DNA from: Aliiroseovarius pelagivivens
Lineage (GTDB): Bacteria; Pseudomonadota; Alphaproteobacteria; Rhodobacterales; Rhodobacteraceae
Direction of reading: 5' to 3'
NCBI RefSeq assembly: GCF_900302485.1
Contig: NZ_OMOI01000001.1
Span: forward strand, 434,001 to 498,000
Length of the DNA: 64,000 nt
Shown in pieces: positions 7,867-18,239 of the stretch. The position numbers were made by a program, and so were the translations under genes. Numbering within the stretch: position 1 is the stretch's first letter; each line of letters begins with the position of its first letter. Below the pieces are notes generated by a model that saw only the letters and a program-made list of their open reading frames with translations, was not told the DNA's origin and did no database searches.

Positions 7867-10425
7867 GTGCAGAATAATCAGACTTCAGGATTTACGGAGA
7901 TCACCCCGACCGCAGAGATCGAGACGTCTCTGCATGGCGGGCGGGCCAAGTGTCTGCAACGGTTGATCCGTCTGGATATGCCGGTGCCACGTACGGTGGC
8001 TCTTGATTTTGGTTCTGTACACGGTGTCTCGGCCGGGGAATTGCCCGATCTGGACGCGATGTTGGCGCTGTTTGGACCTGATCCGCTGGTGTCCGTGCGT
8101 CCGTCCTCGGAAGATCCGGATTGGGGCGGGCCGGGGGCCATTCTGAACATCGGCATGAATGACAAGGTCCATGCGCATCTGGTTAATTCCCACGGGGAAA
8201 CCGCGGCCAATGCGCTATACCTGCGGTTCATTCAGTCATATGCGGTGCATGTCGGGCGTCTGGACCCGGACGAATTTGACGCCCTGACCACCCCTTCTGC
8301 CGACACGCTGCGCGAAGCTTTGGATCTTTATGAGGAAGAGACCGACGAGTATTTTCCGCAAGACCCCAAAGTTCAGTTGGCGGAGATCCTGCGCTCGATG
8401 GCGCGGGCTTGGGAAGGCACGACAGCACGGCTTTTGCGTCAAGCCAAGGGGGCACCTGCAGATGCCGGGCTTGGGCTTGTCGTGCAGCAAATGGTTTTGG
8501 GTGTCGGGCAGGGGATTTGCGGGTCTGGCGTGATCCAGTTTGTGAACGGCACCACTGGGCACCGTGAAATTCGTGGACGTTACCTGTGCAAAAGTCAGGG
8601 GCGTGATGCGCTGGCAGATGCGGAAGATCGCGACGTCATGTATTTGACCAAAGATCCGCGCGGTCGGTCGATCGAAGAAGTCCTGCCGCAGAGTTTCGCA
8701 GACCTCGTCCGCTATGGCGAGTTCTGCCGCGCCCGCCTGCGCGAAGAGATGGAGATTGAGTTCACCATCGAGAACGAACAGCTGTTCATTCTGGACGCTG
8801 TACGGGTGCCGCGGTCTGAACGGGCCAATGTTCGTATCGCTGTCGGGTTGGCAAAAGATGACATCATAACCCGCTCTGACGCAGTTATGCGCATCCCACC
8901 CCGGGCCTTGGCCGAGCTTTTGCACAGTCAGGTTGACCCTGACGGCAAGCGCGATCACTTCGCAAGCGGCATCGCCGCCAGTCCGGGTGCGGCCACGGGT
9001 AAGATGGTATTCAACGCTCGTGCGGCGCAGACTTTGGCATCGCAAGGTGAAAACTGTATTCTGGTGCGCCGCGAAACCAGCCCCGAAGATATTCGCGGGA
9101 TGCATGCCGCCAAAGGTATTCTGACCATTCGTGGAGGGATCACCAGCCACGCAGCGGTAATTGCACGTGGCCTTGGCCTTCCGTGTGTGGTTGGGGCCGG
9201 CGACCTGACACTGGACAAGCGAAACGGCAAGCTTCGCTCGGCGGAAGGTAGGGAGCTTCGTGAAGGTGATGTGATCACCATTGATGGCAGTGCTGGCGAG
9301 GCCTTGGTTGGCGCCGTCGATATGATGTCGCCGGAACTGGGTGAAAGCTTCCAGACCTTGATGACATGGGCGGATGAGTTTCGTGATATCGGGGTGCGTG
9401 CCAACGCTGATACACCGCCGGACGCACGCAACGCACGAATGTTCGCCGCCGAAGGAATCGGCCTGTGCCGGACTGAGCATATGTTCATCGACGATGACCG
9501 ACTTTTGGCCATGCGCGAGATGATCTTTGCCGATCACACGGATGACCGTCGGGCGGCGCTTGACCGCCTGTTGCCCATGCAGCGCGCCGACTTCACCGAG
9601 CTGTTCGAAATCATGCAGGGCCAACCGGTCTGCATCCGTCTGTTCGACCCACCCCTGCACGAGTTCCTGCCCCATGGCCGCGAAGGCCTGCGCGAACTTG
9701 CCGAAGCGTTGGACCTGCCTTTGAAGGATGTCGAGCGCCGCGTGGCTGGCCTGCGCGAGTTCAATCCCATGCTTGGGATGCGCGGGGTGCGCCTTGGTGT
9801 GACCGTGCCCGAGATCTATGACATGCAGGCCCGAGCCATCTTTGAGGCAACCGTCGAAGCGTCAAAATCCGGCGCGCCTGTCGTGCCCGAGGTGATGATC
9901 CCCCTTGTGTCTGCCAAGCGCGAGGTCGAGATCGTGAAGGCTCGTGTTGATGCGGTCGCCGCTGCTGTAAGGATCGAACAGGGTGCTGACTTTACCTATC
10001 GCTTGGGTGTGATGGTGGAAACGCCACGTGCTGCCCTGCGCGCAGGTGAAATTGCGCAGCATGCTTCATTTATGTCCTTCGGTACCAATGACTTGACCCA
10101 GATGACCTATGGCCTGTCGCGCGATGATGCGGGACGTTTCATGGGCGAATACGTGTCTCAGGGTGTTTATGAAGAAGACCCGTTTCACATGCTGGATGCC
10201 GATGGTGTCGGTGAGCTGCTAGAGATCGGCGCGGAAAGAGGGCGGGCCGAGAATGACGACCTGACGCTGTCGATTTGCGGCGAGCATGGCGGTAATCCCG
10301 AAAGCATCCGCTTCTGTCGTGACGCAGGCTTTGACTATGTCTCGTGCTCGCCATTCCGGGTGCCGGTGGCACGACTGGCCGCGGCGCATTTGGCGATTAC
10401 CTCGCCAAAGCCAAGCAAGCCCTGA
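7867..10425 (+). CDS. pyruvate phosphate dikinase-like PEP-utilising enzyme
   Basis: About 852 residues in the PPDK order: an ATP-binding domain (to about 340), the phosphohistidine swivelling domain with GGITSHAAVIARGLGLPC, and the PEP/pyruvate TIM barrel. The barrel ends with CGEHGGNPESIRFCRDAGF and YVSCSPFRVPVARLAAA, the hallmark of PPDK. The catalytic His and Cys are present, so PEP/pyruvate chemistry is likely. The ATP-binding domain is unusually divergent: HGGRAKCLQ replaces the usual GGKGANLAEM, and VSVRPSSEDPDWGG replaces the usual SVRSGA stretch. The nucleotide used is therefore less certain. I place the start at GTG 7867 behind AAAGG; GTG 7849 is the alternative. Whether a second, canonical PPDK exists cannot be told from the window. 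Confidence 0.88.
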   Translation: MQNNQTSGFTEITPTAEIETSLHGGRAKCLQRLIRLDMPVPRTVALDFGSVHGVSAGELPDLDAMLALFGPDPLVSVRPSSEDPDWGGPGAILNIGMNDKVHAHLVNSHGETAANALYLRFIQSYAVHVGRLDPDEFDALTTPSADTLREALDLYEEETDEYFPQDPKVQLAEILRSMARAWEGTTARLLRQAKGAPADAGLGLVVQQMVLGVGQGICGSGVIQFVNGTTGHREIRGRYLCKSQGRDALADAEDRDVMYLTKDPRGRSIEEVLPQSFADLVRYGEFCRARLREEMEIEFTIENEQLFILDAVRVPRSERANVRIAVGLAKDDIITRSDAVMRIPPRALAELLHSQVDPDGKRDHFASGIAASPGAATGKMVFNARAAQTLASQGENCILVRRETSPEDIRGMHAAKGILTIRGGITSHAAVIARGLGLPCVVGAGDLTLDKRNGKLRSAEGRELREGDVITIDGSAGEALVGAVDMMSPELGESFQTLMTWADEFRDIGVRANADTPPDARNARMFAAEGIGLCRTEHMFIDDDRLLAMREMIFADHTDDRRAALDRLLPMQRADFTELFEIMQGQPVCIRLFDPPLHEFLPHGREGLRELAEALDLPLKDVERRVAGLREFNPMLGMRGVRLGVTVPEIYDMQARAIFEATVEASKSGAPVVPEVMIPLVSAKREVEIVKARVDAVAAAVRIEQGADFTYRLGVMVETPRAALRAGEIAQHASFMSFGTNDLTQMTYGLSRDDAGRFMGEYVSQGVYEEDPFHMLDADGVGELLEIGAERGRAENDDLTLSICGEHGGNPESIRFCRDAGFDYVSCSPFRVPVARLAAAHLAITSPKPSKP

Positions 10426-10497
10426 CCGCGCAAGACTGGACGAAATGCGTGCAATCGCATAGGACTCCCGGCGTAGTTGCTAGGGAAATGTTGTTCG

Positions 10498-11148
10498 ATG
10501 CGTATCAAGTGGAATTCTCAGTTTCTTGCCGTTTGTGCCGTGGCTATGAGCTCTCTCACACCTGCTTTGGCATCGGATTCGGAACCCGGGTCGAACCCCT
10601 TTGGGGCCGCCCTGATGCAAGAGCATTCAGGTCTTGGCGCGATGGGAAGCGAGAAGCTGAGCGCGATCTCGGTGCTTCCGGAAGCCCCCAAACCTGCGCC
10701 TGAAGGCTTCGAGCGGTCGGTCGCGTGGTTGTCAGCGCAACCTGTCCCGAAACAGGATGCCGAATGGACCTGTCTGACTGAAGCGCTGTATTTCGAAGCC
10801 CGCGGTGAAACTGTGCAAGGCCAATTCGCCGTGGCCGAGGTGATCCTGAACCGCGTCGATCACCCGCGCTTTCCAAACTCGATCTGTGGGGTGATCCATC
10901 AGGGAACAGGGAAGAAATACGCCTGCCAGTTCACCTATACGTGTGACGGACGAGAAGAAGTCATTCACGAAAAAGCCATCCATGACCGGTTGGGGCGCAT
11001 TGCGCGCACAATGATAGATGGCGCGCCACGTGACCTGACGTTTGGGGCCACGCATTACCACACAACAGCCGTAGCGCCGCGCTGGGCCAGCCGGTTCCAG
11101 AAAACCGCCTCAATTGGGGTGCACCGCTTCTATCGGATGCCCGGCTAA
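10498..11148 (+). CDS. SleB-type cell wall hydrolase, secreted
   Basis: 216-residue exported protein with a signal peptide (MRIKWNSQFLAVCAVAM...ALAS). The Hydrolase_2 (SleB/CwlJ) domain covers roughly residues 85-210. TEALYFEARGE contains the Glu expected to act in the active site, and QFAVAEVILNRVDHPRFP is typical of the family. It probably cuts peptidoglycan glycan strands in the periplasm as a lytic transglycosylase-like enzyme. I chose ATG 10498 over the more upstream TTG because it gives a clean signal peptide and has AGGGA about 11 bases before it. It stands alone between the PEP enzyme and folB. Confidence 0.87.
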   Translation: MRIKWNSQFLAVCAVAMSSLTPALASDSEPGSNPFGAALMQEHSGLGAMGSEKLSAISVLPEAPKPAPEGFERSVAWLSAQPVPKQDAEWTCLTEALYFEARGETVQGQFAVAEVILNRVDHPRFPNSICGVIHQGTGKKYACQFTYTCDGREEVIHEKAIHDRLGRIARTMIDGAPRDLTFGATHYHTTAVAPRWASRFQKTASIGVHRFYRMPG

Positions 11149-11237
11149 AGCCGCCTGATCGTTCTGATCCGTCGCTTTGGGCTGGCGTTTCGGGGCGGGT
11201 TCGGGGCATGGTCCTGCCAAGTTAAAGGGGACATGCA

Positions 11238-12137
11238 ATGACCGAGGCCAGTCTGGCATTTTCTGATTTGGATGCGCGCGCGCGCGCCATGGCTGGGGAC
11301 GTCCCTGCAGATCGTATTTCCGTGCGCGATCACGTTGTCGACGTGGAAATTGGTGCTTTTCAGGCCGAACGCGGTGTCACGCAACGTCTGAGCTTCAGCG
11401 TTGTGGTCGAGGTTTCTGACCACGGTGGCGCGGAAACAGACGATGTGGATGACATCCTGTCCTATGACACGATCACTGAAGCGATCATGGCCGAACTCGA
11501 GGCCGAGCGCCTGAACCTGCTGGAAACCTTGGCCGAGCGCATTGCACAGCGGCTTTTGCTGTCGCCGCAGCCTCAGCGCGTGTTTGTACGGATCGAAAAG
11601 CTGGACCGTGGCCCCGGAAAGCTGGGGGTCGAGATTGTCCGCGATCGTGCAAGCGGTGATGCCGATGTCGAGGCGCAAGATGCCCCAGCTCCGATCCTGG
11701 CTTTCCTGTCATCGACCGCCTTGACCGCAGAGGCTCTGCCGACTTTTCTTGATCAGTTTGAAGAAGATGGTGTGCCGACTATTTTGGTTGTCGATGCAGA
11801 TCTGCCTCTGATGCAGGACAGCTGGGCCGCGCGCAATATCGTGCTTCTTCAGGCGGATCAGGCGGCGTGGCAGCTGGCATCCATTGACCCCCGTGTGGTG
11901 CCGGTCGGAACTCGGACCGAGCTGGATTGGGGCCTGAAAAATGAACAACTGAGCGTCTGGGCACCGTCCAAGATGGTGCTGGATGCAGTGGATGCGCCGA
12001 TTTCGATCAACCTTGTGGATCTGACACTTTGGTTCGCGCAGCAGGTGCAGGCCTGCCAGATTCTGTGGGTGGGTTGCGACGCACCCGACACGCCGGGCAT
12101 CTCTTCGCATTCTGTCATGTTGGAGGACCTGTCATGA
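11238..12137 (+). CDS. folB: dihydroneopterin aldolase with extra C-terminal domain
   Basis: The first ~140 residues match FolB: DRISVRDHVVDVEIGAFQAER, the LSYDTITEAI segment and the NLLETLAERIAQRLL helix. FolB converts 7,8-dihydroneopterin to 6-hydroxymethyl-dihydropterin in folate synthesis. Residues about 145-299 form a second alpha/beta-looking domain (ILAFLSSTALTAEALPTFLD onward) that is not part of classical 120-residue FolB and that I do not recognise. The stop overlaps folP by four bases, so the two folate genes are translationally coupled. FolK, the enzyme acting between them, is not in the window, so the extra domain is of interest. Confidence 0.88.
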   Translation: MTEASLAFSDLDARARAMAGDVPADRISVRDHVVDVEIGAFQAERGVTQRLSFSVVVEVSDHGGAETDDVDDILSYDTITEAIMAELEAERLNLLETLAERIAQRLLLSPQPQRVFVRIEKLDRGPGKLGVEIVRDRASGDADVEAQDAPAPILAFLSSTALTAEALPTFLDQFEEDGVPTILVVDADLPLMQDSWAARNIVLLQADQAAWQLASIDPRVVPVGTRTELDWGLKNEQLSVWAPSKMVLDAVDAPISINLVDLTLWFAQQVQACQILWVGCDAPDTPGISSHSVMLEDLS

Positions 12138-13138
12138 GCCACCGCATGCAACCCATCGCCCGCTCCGGCCGTCCGTTTTCCGGGCAATCTTTGTGCGGCA
12201 GCGAAAGTCTGTGGTTCGATCAAGCGCTGCAGCGTCAGCGCGGCGCCGAGGTGCAGACGGTTGATCTGGCCGATCTGGATGACGCTGCGGTTCAACGCCT
12301 TAGCGCCCCTCGCCCGACGCTCTGCGGTCTGACGCAGGATCAGCCACGTTTGATGGGCATTTTGAACGTGACGCCCGACAGTTTCTCGGATGGAGGGGAG
12401 CTGGATACGATTGAGGCCGCAGTTACCCGCGCGCGTCAGATGGCGGGGGACACCGACATTCTGGACATCGGCGGGGAAAGCACCCGGCCCGGTGCGGAAG
12501 AAGTCGATATTCAGGAAGAAATTCAGCGCACCGCACCCGTGATCGAAGCGATCCGTGCAGCGGGTGTTACCACGCCAATCTCGATCGACACGCGCAAAGC
12601 CCGCGTGGCCGAGGCCGCGTTGAATGCGGGTGCGGATATCGTGAACGACGTGTCGGCCTTTACCTTCGATCCGGAACTTGCGGATCTTGTGGCCGAACGC
12701 GACGTCCCCGTCTGCCTGATGCATTCTCAGGGGCGTCCCGAGGATATGCAGAACGACCCGCGCTATGACGATGTGCTGTTCGACGTGATGGATTATCTGG
12801 AGGAACGGATCAGCTTTGCGGAGGGCAAGGGCATCAAGCGTGAGCGGATTATTACCGATCCCGGCATCGGGTTTGGTAAGACTCTGGAACACAATGTGAC
12901 TTTGCTGCGTAACCTGTCGCTGTTACATGATCTGGGTCTTCCGGTACTGCTGGGCGTCTCGCGCAAGCGTTTCATCGGCACCATTGGGCAGGCAGAAGTG
13001 GCCCGCGATAGGGTTGCCGGATCCGTAGCCGTTGCGATGCATGGCATTGCGCAGGGCATGCAGATCTTGCGGGTCCATGATACATTTGAAACACGGCAGG
13101 CTTTGCGCCTTCACGCAGCCATGACCGAAAAAAAGTAA
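12134..13138 (+). CDS. folP: dihydropteroate synthase
   Basis: Condenses 6-hydroxymethyl-dihydropterin pyrophosphate with p-aminobenzoate in folate synthesis, the step blocked by sulfonamides. Residues ~75 onward show the pterin-binding TIM barrel: [51 protein letters not shown] and [13 protein letters not shown]. An N-terminal extension of about 70 residues precedes the barrel. Total length is 334. ATG 12134 overlaps the folB stop (ATGA) and has GGAGG seven bases upstream. glmM follows 16 bp later. Confidence 0.96.
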   Translation: MSHRMQPIARSGRPFSGQSLCGSESLWFDQALQRQRGAEVQTVDLADLDDAAVQRLSAPRPTLCGLTQDQPRLMGILNVTPDSFSDGGELDTIEAAVTRARQMAGDTDILDIGGESTRPGAEEVDIQEEIQRTAPVIEAIRAAGVTTPISIDTRKARVAEAALNAGADIVNDVSAFTFDPELADLVAERDVPVCLMHSQGRPEDMQNDPRYDDVLFDVMDYLEERISFAEGKGIKRERIITDPGIGFGKTLEHNVTLLRNLSLLHDLGLPVLLGVSRKRFIGTIGQAEVARDRVAGSVAVAMHGIAQGMQILRVHDTFETRQALRLHAAMTEKK

Positions 13139-13154
13139 GAACAAGGGCAGCAGA

Positions 13155-14498
13155 ATGGTCGAAAAACTCTTCGGAACCGACGGAGTGCGTGGGCTGGCAA
13201 ATTCCTGGCCCATGACAGCAGAGATGGCATTGAAACTGGGGGCCGCTGCGGGTCGCCACTTCCGCCGTGATCACTCCAACGGGCACCGGGTGGTGATCGG
13301 CAAGGACACGCGGCTGTCAGGCTATATGCTGGAAAACGCGCTGACGGCGGGGTTGACCTCGACCGGGATGAACGTGCTGCTGCTGGGTCCGGTGCCAACG
13401 CCTGCCGTTGGGCGCGCGACCCATTCGATGCGGGCGGACTTGGGGATCATGATCTCGGCCTCGCACAACCCTTTCCACGACAACGGGATTAAGTTTTTCG
13501 GCCCCGACGGCTTCAAACTGTCGGACGAAGACGAAGCTGAAATCGAACGCATGGTGCACGAGGGCGTCGATCCGGTGCAGCCTCAAAACATCGGCCGCGC
13601 CAAACGGATCGAGGAAGCCCGCCAGCGCTATACCGAATATCTGAAAACCACCTTCCCGCAGCATAAGCGTCTGAACGGGATTAAGGTTGTGATCGACTGC
13701 GCCAACGGGGCGGCCTATCGCGCAGCGCCTGACGCGCTGTGGGAGCTTGGGGCCGAGATCATCCCTGTGGGGGTCTCGCCAGATGGCACCAACATCAACA
13801 AAGGCTGCGGGTCGACCGACACCGCGTTGGCTGCGCGCACCGTGGTGGAAAACGGCGCGGATCTGGGCATTTGTCTGGATGGTGACGCGGATCGCATCAT
13901 GATCATCGACGAGAAAGGCCAAGTGGCTGACGGAGATCAGCTTATGGCGCTGTTCGCCACGCACTGGGCGTCTGAAGGACGCTTGAGCGGTGGTAAACTG
14001 GTTGCGACAGTGATGTCGAACCTCGGATTGGAACGTCATTTGGCGGCACAGGGGTTGGAGCTTCTGCGCACTAAAGTGGGCGACCGCCATGTGGTCGAGG
14101 CGATGCGCGCAGGTGGTTATAATCTGGGCGGCGAACAGTCTGGCCATATCGTGATGACGGACTACGCGACCACGGGTGATGGCCTGTTGGCTGGCTTGCA
14201 GTTCCTTGCCTGTATGCTGGAAACCGGCAAGCCCGCGTCCGAGCTGTGTCAGGTCTTCGACGCCGTTCCTCAGCTTCTGAAAAACGTTCGCTACACCTTG
14301 GGCCAGACTCCGCTTGAAGCTGATAGCGTCAGGGCTGCAATTGCAGATGCCGAAGTTCGGCTGAACGGCAAAGGTCGGCTTTTGATCCGTAAATCCGGCA
14401 CGGAACCTCTGATCCGCGTGATGGCGGAATGCGAGGATGACGCCCTGTTGGTTCAGGTCGTGGATGGCATCGTGTCCGAGGTCGATGCGGTGATCTAG
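13155..14498 (+). CDS. glmM: phosphoglucosamine mutase
   Basis: Interconverts glucosamine-6-phosphate and glucosamine-1-phosphate for UDP-GlcNAc synthesis. The 447-residue length is typical. The N-terminus [13 protein letters not shown], the active-site serine loop [18 protein letters not shown], the metal loop [12 protein letters not shown], the sugar-binding loop GGEQSGHI and the phosphate-binding [12 protein letters not shown] are all intact. It sits immediately behind folBP, a folP-glmM linkage that is common in proteobacteria. Confidence 0.97.
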   Translation: MVEKLFGTDGVRGLANSWPMTAEMALKLGAAAGRHFRRDHSNGHRVVIGKDTRLSGYMLENALTAGLTSTGMNVLLLGPVPTPAVGRATHSMRADLGIMISASHNPFHDNGIKFFGPDGFKLSDEDEAEIERMVHEGVDPVQPQNIGRAKRIEEARQRYTEYLKTTFPQHKRLNGIKVVIDCANGAAYRAAPDALWELGAEIIPVGVSPDGTNINKGCGSTDTALAARTVVENGADLGICLDGDADRIMIIDEKGQVADGDQLMALFATHWASEGRLSGGKLVATVMSNLGLERHLAAQGLELLRTKVGDRHVVEAMRAGGYNLGGEQSGHIVMTDYATTGDGLLAGLQFLACMLETGKPASELCQVFDAVPQLLKNVRYTLGQTPLEADSVRAAIADAEVRLNGKGRLLIRKSGTEPLIRVMAECEDDALLVQVVDGIVSEVDAVI

Positions 14499-14513
14499 AC
14501 CAGCCGCAGGTGA

Positions 14514-15050
14514 TCAGGGTTCTTGGACCAGGGTTGGGCGCAGGAACACAATCAGTTCGGCCTGCGTGGCATAGGCGCGACCCACTCTTGTTTTAAATAA
14601 TGCGCCAAGCGAAGGCACCTTGCTAAGCGCTATCCGGCGTGCACGCTGCTTGATCTGCCATTCAATATCTCCGTGGGTCACGGCGCATTTTGACGGCATC
14701 GGTGTCGTCGATACAGGGCGCATTGCCAGAAGATTTCCATACAGGAAAACATCCGCCCAGGGTTTCGCCCCAGCTAGTCGATCAGGCAGCAATGTCCTGA
14801 GACCGCTTATGGCAAGGGTCCCCAGTAGAAGTGACTGAACGGGATACTGGCGGAAACTCCGCTTTAAATTCCAGCCCAACGGACCGGTGGTGGCCATAAC
14901 AAACAGGGCAATCGGAAGTATCCGGCTGCTGTTGTGAATGAACCGAATACGGGCTTCTGAGATGCGTCGTTCGCGTTCGCTGGCAAGCAGCAGATTTGGA
15001 GTGCAAATAGCGGCAGCGCTTGCATGTGCAATAAGAGATCTTCGTTTCAT
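14514..15050 (-). CDS. short protein with secretin-like C-terminal tail
   Basis: 178 residues with a signal-like N-terminus (MKRRSLIAHASAAAICTPN) and two weak hydrophobic stretches. The last ~35 residues, including VPSLGALFKTRV and QAELIVFLRPTLV, read like the end of a secretin (IPxLGxLF ... TELxIxITPxxV). The rest of a secretin, normally several hundred residues, is missing. A strong GGGAGGA seven bases before the ATG argues that it is still translated. It may be a decayed type II/IV secretion or pilus outer-membrane protein, or an unrelated protein with a coincidental tail. Composition is lower in GC than glmM. No pilus genes lie nearby. Confidence 0.55.
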   Translation of the reverse strand: MKRRSLIAHASAAAICTPNLLLASERERRISEARIRFIHNSSRILPIALFVMATTGPLGWNLKRSFRQYPVQSLLLGTLAISGLRTLLPDRLAGAKPWADVFLYGNLLAMRPVSTTPMPSKCAVTHGDIEWQIKQRARRIALSKVPSLGALFKTRVGRAYATQAELIVFLRPTLVQEP

Positions 15051-15112
15051 AACTATCCTCCCCTCGGAGGATCATACCACAAGGCCGTTCTTTCCTGAAA
15101 TTTCAGGGCACG

Positions 15113-16015
15113 TCAGTCGCCTAGCAGCATACGACGCAGACTGAACCACTGGCTGATGGCCAGCCCGGTCAAGATCAGCGCGAGCGCCGCGAAGAAGCGC
15201 AGGGGCAGGGCCTCGGACAGGATCCATGCCCCGAAGACCATCGACCATGCGGGCACTTGGTAGTTCACCAGTGTCATGAAGACCGATCCCGCGCTAAGGA
15301 TAATGGCGACCCGCAGCAATGTTGCCAGCGCCGTGGGCAACAGTCCCAAAGCGACGATGGCCAGGCCGGAACGGGTACTCTCCCATTCGGGCCAACCTTC
15401 GGTCGCAAGCATAATGGGGAACAGGATCACCGACCCGACAACAAGGGTCAGCGCTGCCAGAACCACCGGATCAATCGGTGGGCAGCGGCGGGTCAGGATC
15501 GACGCTACGGAATAGCAAAACGCGGCTCCGATACAGGCCAGTTGTGCCAAGGGTTCGGTGCCTTGTCCAAGCTGGGCCAGCCCCGGTCCAATCAGAACCA
15601 GCGCGCCGCAGAACCCCAACGTGACCCCGATAAATTTGCGCAGGTTCAATGGCTCGTCCGAGAAGAAATGCGCCAAGGGCAGCACCATCAAGGGGATTGC
15701 GGCCATTGATAGTCCAGCGAAAGCCGATGGTACGTATTGCTGCCCCCAGCTGAGCAGCATGAAAGGCAACGCGGTGGACAGTATGCCGATGATCGAGATC
15801 GACCACCACAACGCGCCATTCCATCCGGGCAGGCGACGTCCTGTCGCCAGAACCAATCCCAACAGCGCAACCGCCCCAAGCGTGGTGCGCGCCGTGGCGA
15901 CGGTGACGGGGCCATAGCCTTCCAGCGCGATGGCCACGACCATGAAGGTACCGCCCCAGATCAGGCCTAGGGCTATAACGCCCGCCCAGTCACGAGTTGT
16001 GGGGTTGTCGGTCAT
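15113..16015 (-). CDS. EamA/DMT-family transporter
   Basis: 300-residue polytopic membrane protein with about ten hydrophobic helices in two repeats, the two-EamA layout of drug/metabolite exporters. The first repeat begins ALGLIWGGTFMVVAIAL and includes the TVATARTTLGA stretch. The second starts near LACIGAAFCYSVASILTRR. The substrate cannot be read from the sequence; relatives export amino acids or other metabolites. ATG 16015 has GAGG seven bases upstream, while a TTG at 16027 would overlap that site. It lies behind ilvC on the same strand but after a strong terminator, so it is probably a separate transcript. Confidence 0.88.
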   Translation of the reverse strand: MTDNPTTRDWAGVIALGLIWGGTFMVVAIALEGYGPVTVATARTTLGAVALLGLVLATGRRLPGWNGALWWSISIIGILSTALPFMLLSWGQQYVPSAFAGLSMAAIPLMVLPLAHFFSDEPLNLRKFIGVTLGFCGALVLIGPGLAQLGQGTEPLAQLACIGAAFCYSVASILTRRCPPIDPVVLAALTLVVGSVILFPIMLATEGWPEWESTRSGLAIVALGLLPTALATLLRVAIILSAGSVFMTLVNYQVPAWSMVFGAWILSEALPLRFFAALALILTGLAISQWFSLRRMLLGD

Positions 16016-16029
16016 GGAGCCTCGCAATG

Positions 16030-16057
16030 AAAAAGGGCGCCCGGTATCGGACGCCCC
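16030..16057 (-). terminator. ilvC terminator
   Basis: On the minus strand GGGCGTCCG, ATAC, CGGGCGCCC (one G:T pair) is followed by TTTTTC. It lies about 55 bases after the ilvC stop and just before the EamA gene's ribosome-binding site. Confidence 0.85.
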
Positions 16058-16110
16058 ACTTGACCTTTGGTTGCGATGAAAATCAACCCATCGCGTGACC
16101 GGTAAAAGTC

Positions 16111-17252
<1,142 letters not shown>

Positions 17253-17272
17253 GATATGATAATAGAAAAATC

Positions 17273-17728
17273 ATGTTAGACGATCTCGATAGACGCATTC
17301 TTAGGCAGATGCAGGCGGATCCGGGCTTGGCCGGGGCTGAACTGGCAGACCGGGTGGGTCTGTCTGCAGCGCGCCTATCGCGCCGGATTGAGCGCCTGCG
17401 CGATCAGAAGATCCTGCGAGGTCCGCGCGCGGTGATCAATTGGCGTGCCTTAGGGTACGAGGTCGAGGTCAGCCTGCGCGTGACGCTCGACAAGACACAG
17501 CCCCGCGCCTTTGATGATTTCATCGAGGCCGCTCGCGCGATTCGGGAAGTAATCGAGATCCAGACATTCGTCGGTCGTGTGGACGTACGCCTGTCCGTCA
17601 TCGCGCGGGACATGCCGCATTATCAGGGCATCTATCGTGACCAGATCCTGTCATTGCCCCATATCGCGGATATCGAAGCGTTGATGCATGTGGCGCGGAT
17701 CAAGTCGGATGAAAGCCTGCCGCTATGA
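17273..17728 (+). CDS. Lrp/AsnC-family regulator, first of tandem pair
   Basis: 151-residue transcription factor with an N-terminal winged helix-turn-helix (LDDLDRRILRQMQADPGLAG..., about 1-60) and a C-terminal RAM/AsnC ligand domain (about 65-145). It probably senses an amino acid and controls neighbours. The stop overlaps the second Lrp gene by four bases. It diverges from ilvC and shares the dyad in the gap. It is only moderately similar to its downstream neighbour, so this is an old duplication or a heteromeric pair. Confidence 0.92.
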   Translation: MLDDLDRRILRQMQADPGLAGAELADRVGLSAARLSRRIERLRDQKILRGPRAVINWRALGYEVEVSLRVTLDKTQPRAFDDFIEAARAIREVIEIQTFVGRVDVRLSVIARDMPHYQGIYRDQILSLPHIADIEALMHVARIKSDESLPL

Positions 17729-18180
17729 CAGAGTTTGACGAGATCGATCTGGCCCTGCTGCGCCTGCTGGCCGAGGATGCCACCCAATCCGCTGGCGCCT
17801 TGGGACGCGAGGTCGGGTTAAGCCAGCCCGCTGCATGGCGCCGCATCAAGCGCCTGACGGATCACGGGGTGATTGCAGGACGGCGGCTGGATTTGGATCG
17901 CGAGGCTCTGGGCTTCGGTGTGACCGTGTTTCTGGGTGTAAAACTCGCCACAAAGGGCCGCATCAGCTTGGATGACTTCGAGCGCGCTGTGTCTGCCATT
18001 CCCGAAGTGCAAACGGTCGAACATGTGCTGGGACTGTATGACTACCGCTTACGCGTGGTCGCCCGCGACATTTCAGATTTCGAACGTGTTCTGCGACGCC
18101 GGATCATGACCATGCCCGGAGTAGGTGACGTGGAGGCCAACGTGCTGTTGTCTGAAGAACGTCGACCTGGGCCGATTTGA
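17725..18180 (+). CDS. Lrp/AsnC-family regulator, second of tandem pair
   Basis: 151 residues, the same length as the gene before it. The HTH region is FDEIDLALLRLLAEDATQSA...SQPAAWRRIKRL, followed by a ligand-binding domain ending in VEANVLLSEERRPGPI. The ATG lies inside the upstream stop (ATGA), so the two should be made in matching amounts and may form mixed oligomers. The aminotransferase gene starts 59 bp later and is the likeliest regulated target beside ilvC. Confidence 0.92.
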   Translation: MTEFDEIDLALLRLLAEDATQSAGALGREVGLSQPAAWRRIKRLTDHGVIAGRRLDLDREALGFGVTVFLGVKLATKGRISLDDFERAVSAIPEVQTVEHVLGLYDYRLRVVARDISDFERVLRRRIMTMPGVGDVEANVLLSEERRPGPI

Positions 18181-18239
18181 CCTCTTCCCTGTTGGTGCAA
18201 TCTGGGTCACGCTGATCCGGCACAGCGAAGGAGATCCTA

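Noticed and set aside
8236..9675. 479-codon open frame antisense to the PPDK-like gene
   Set aside because: Same reason: no recognisable domain, no ribosome-binding site, and the plus-strand protein has clear catalytic motifs.
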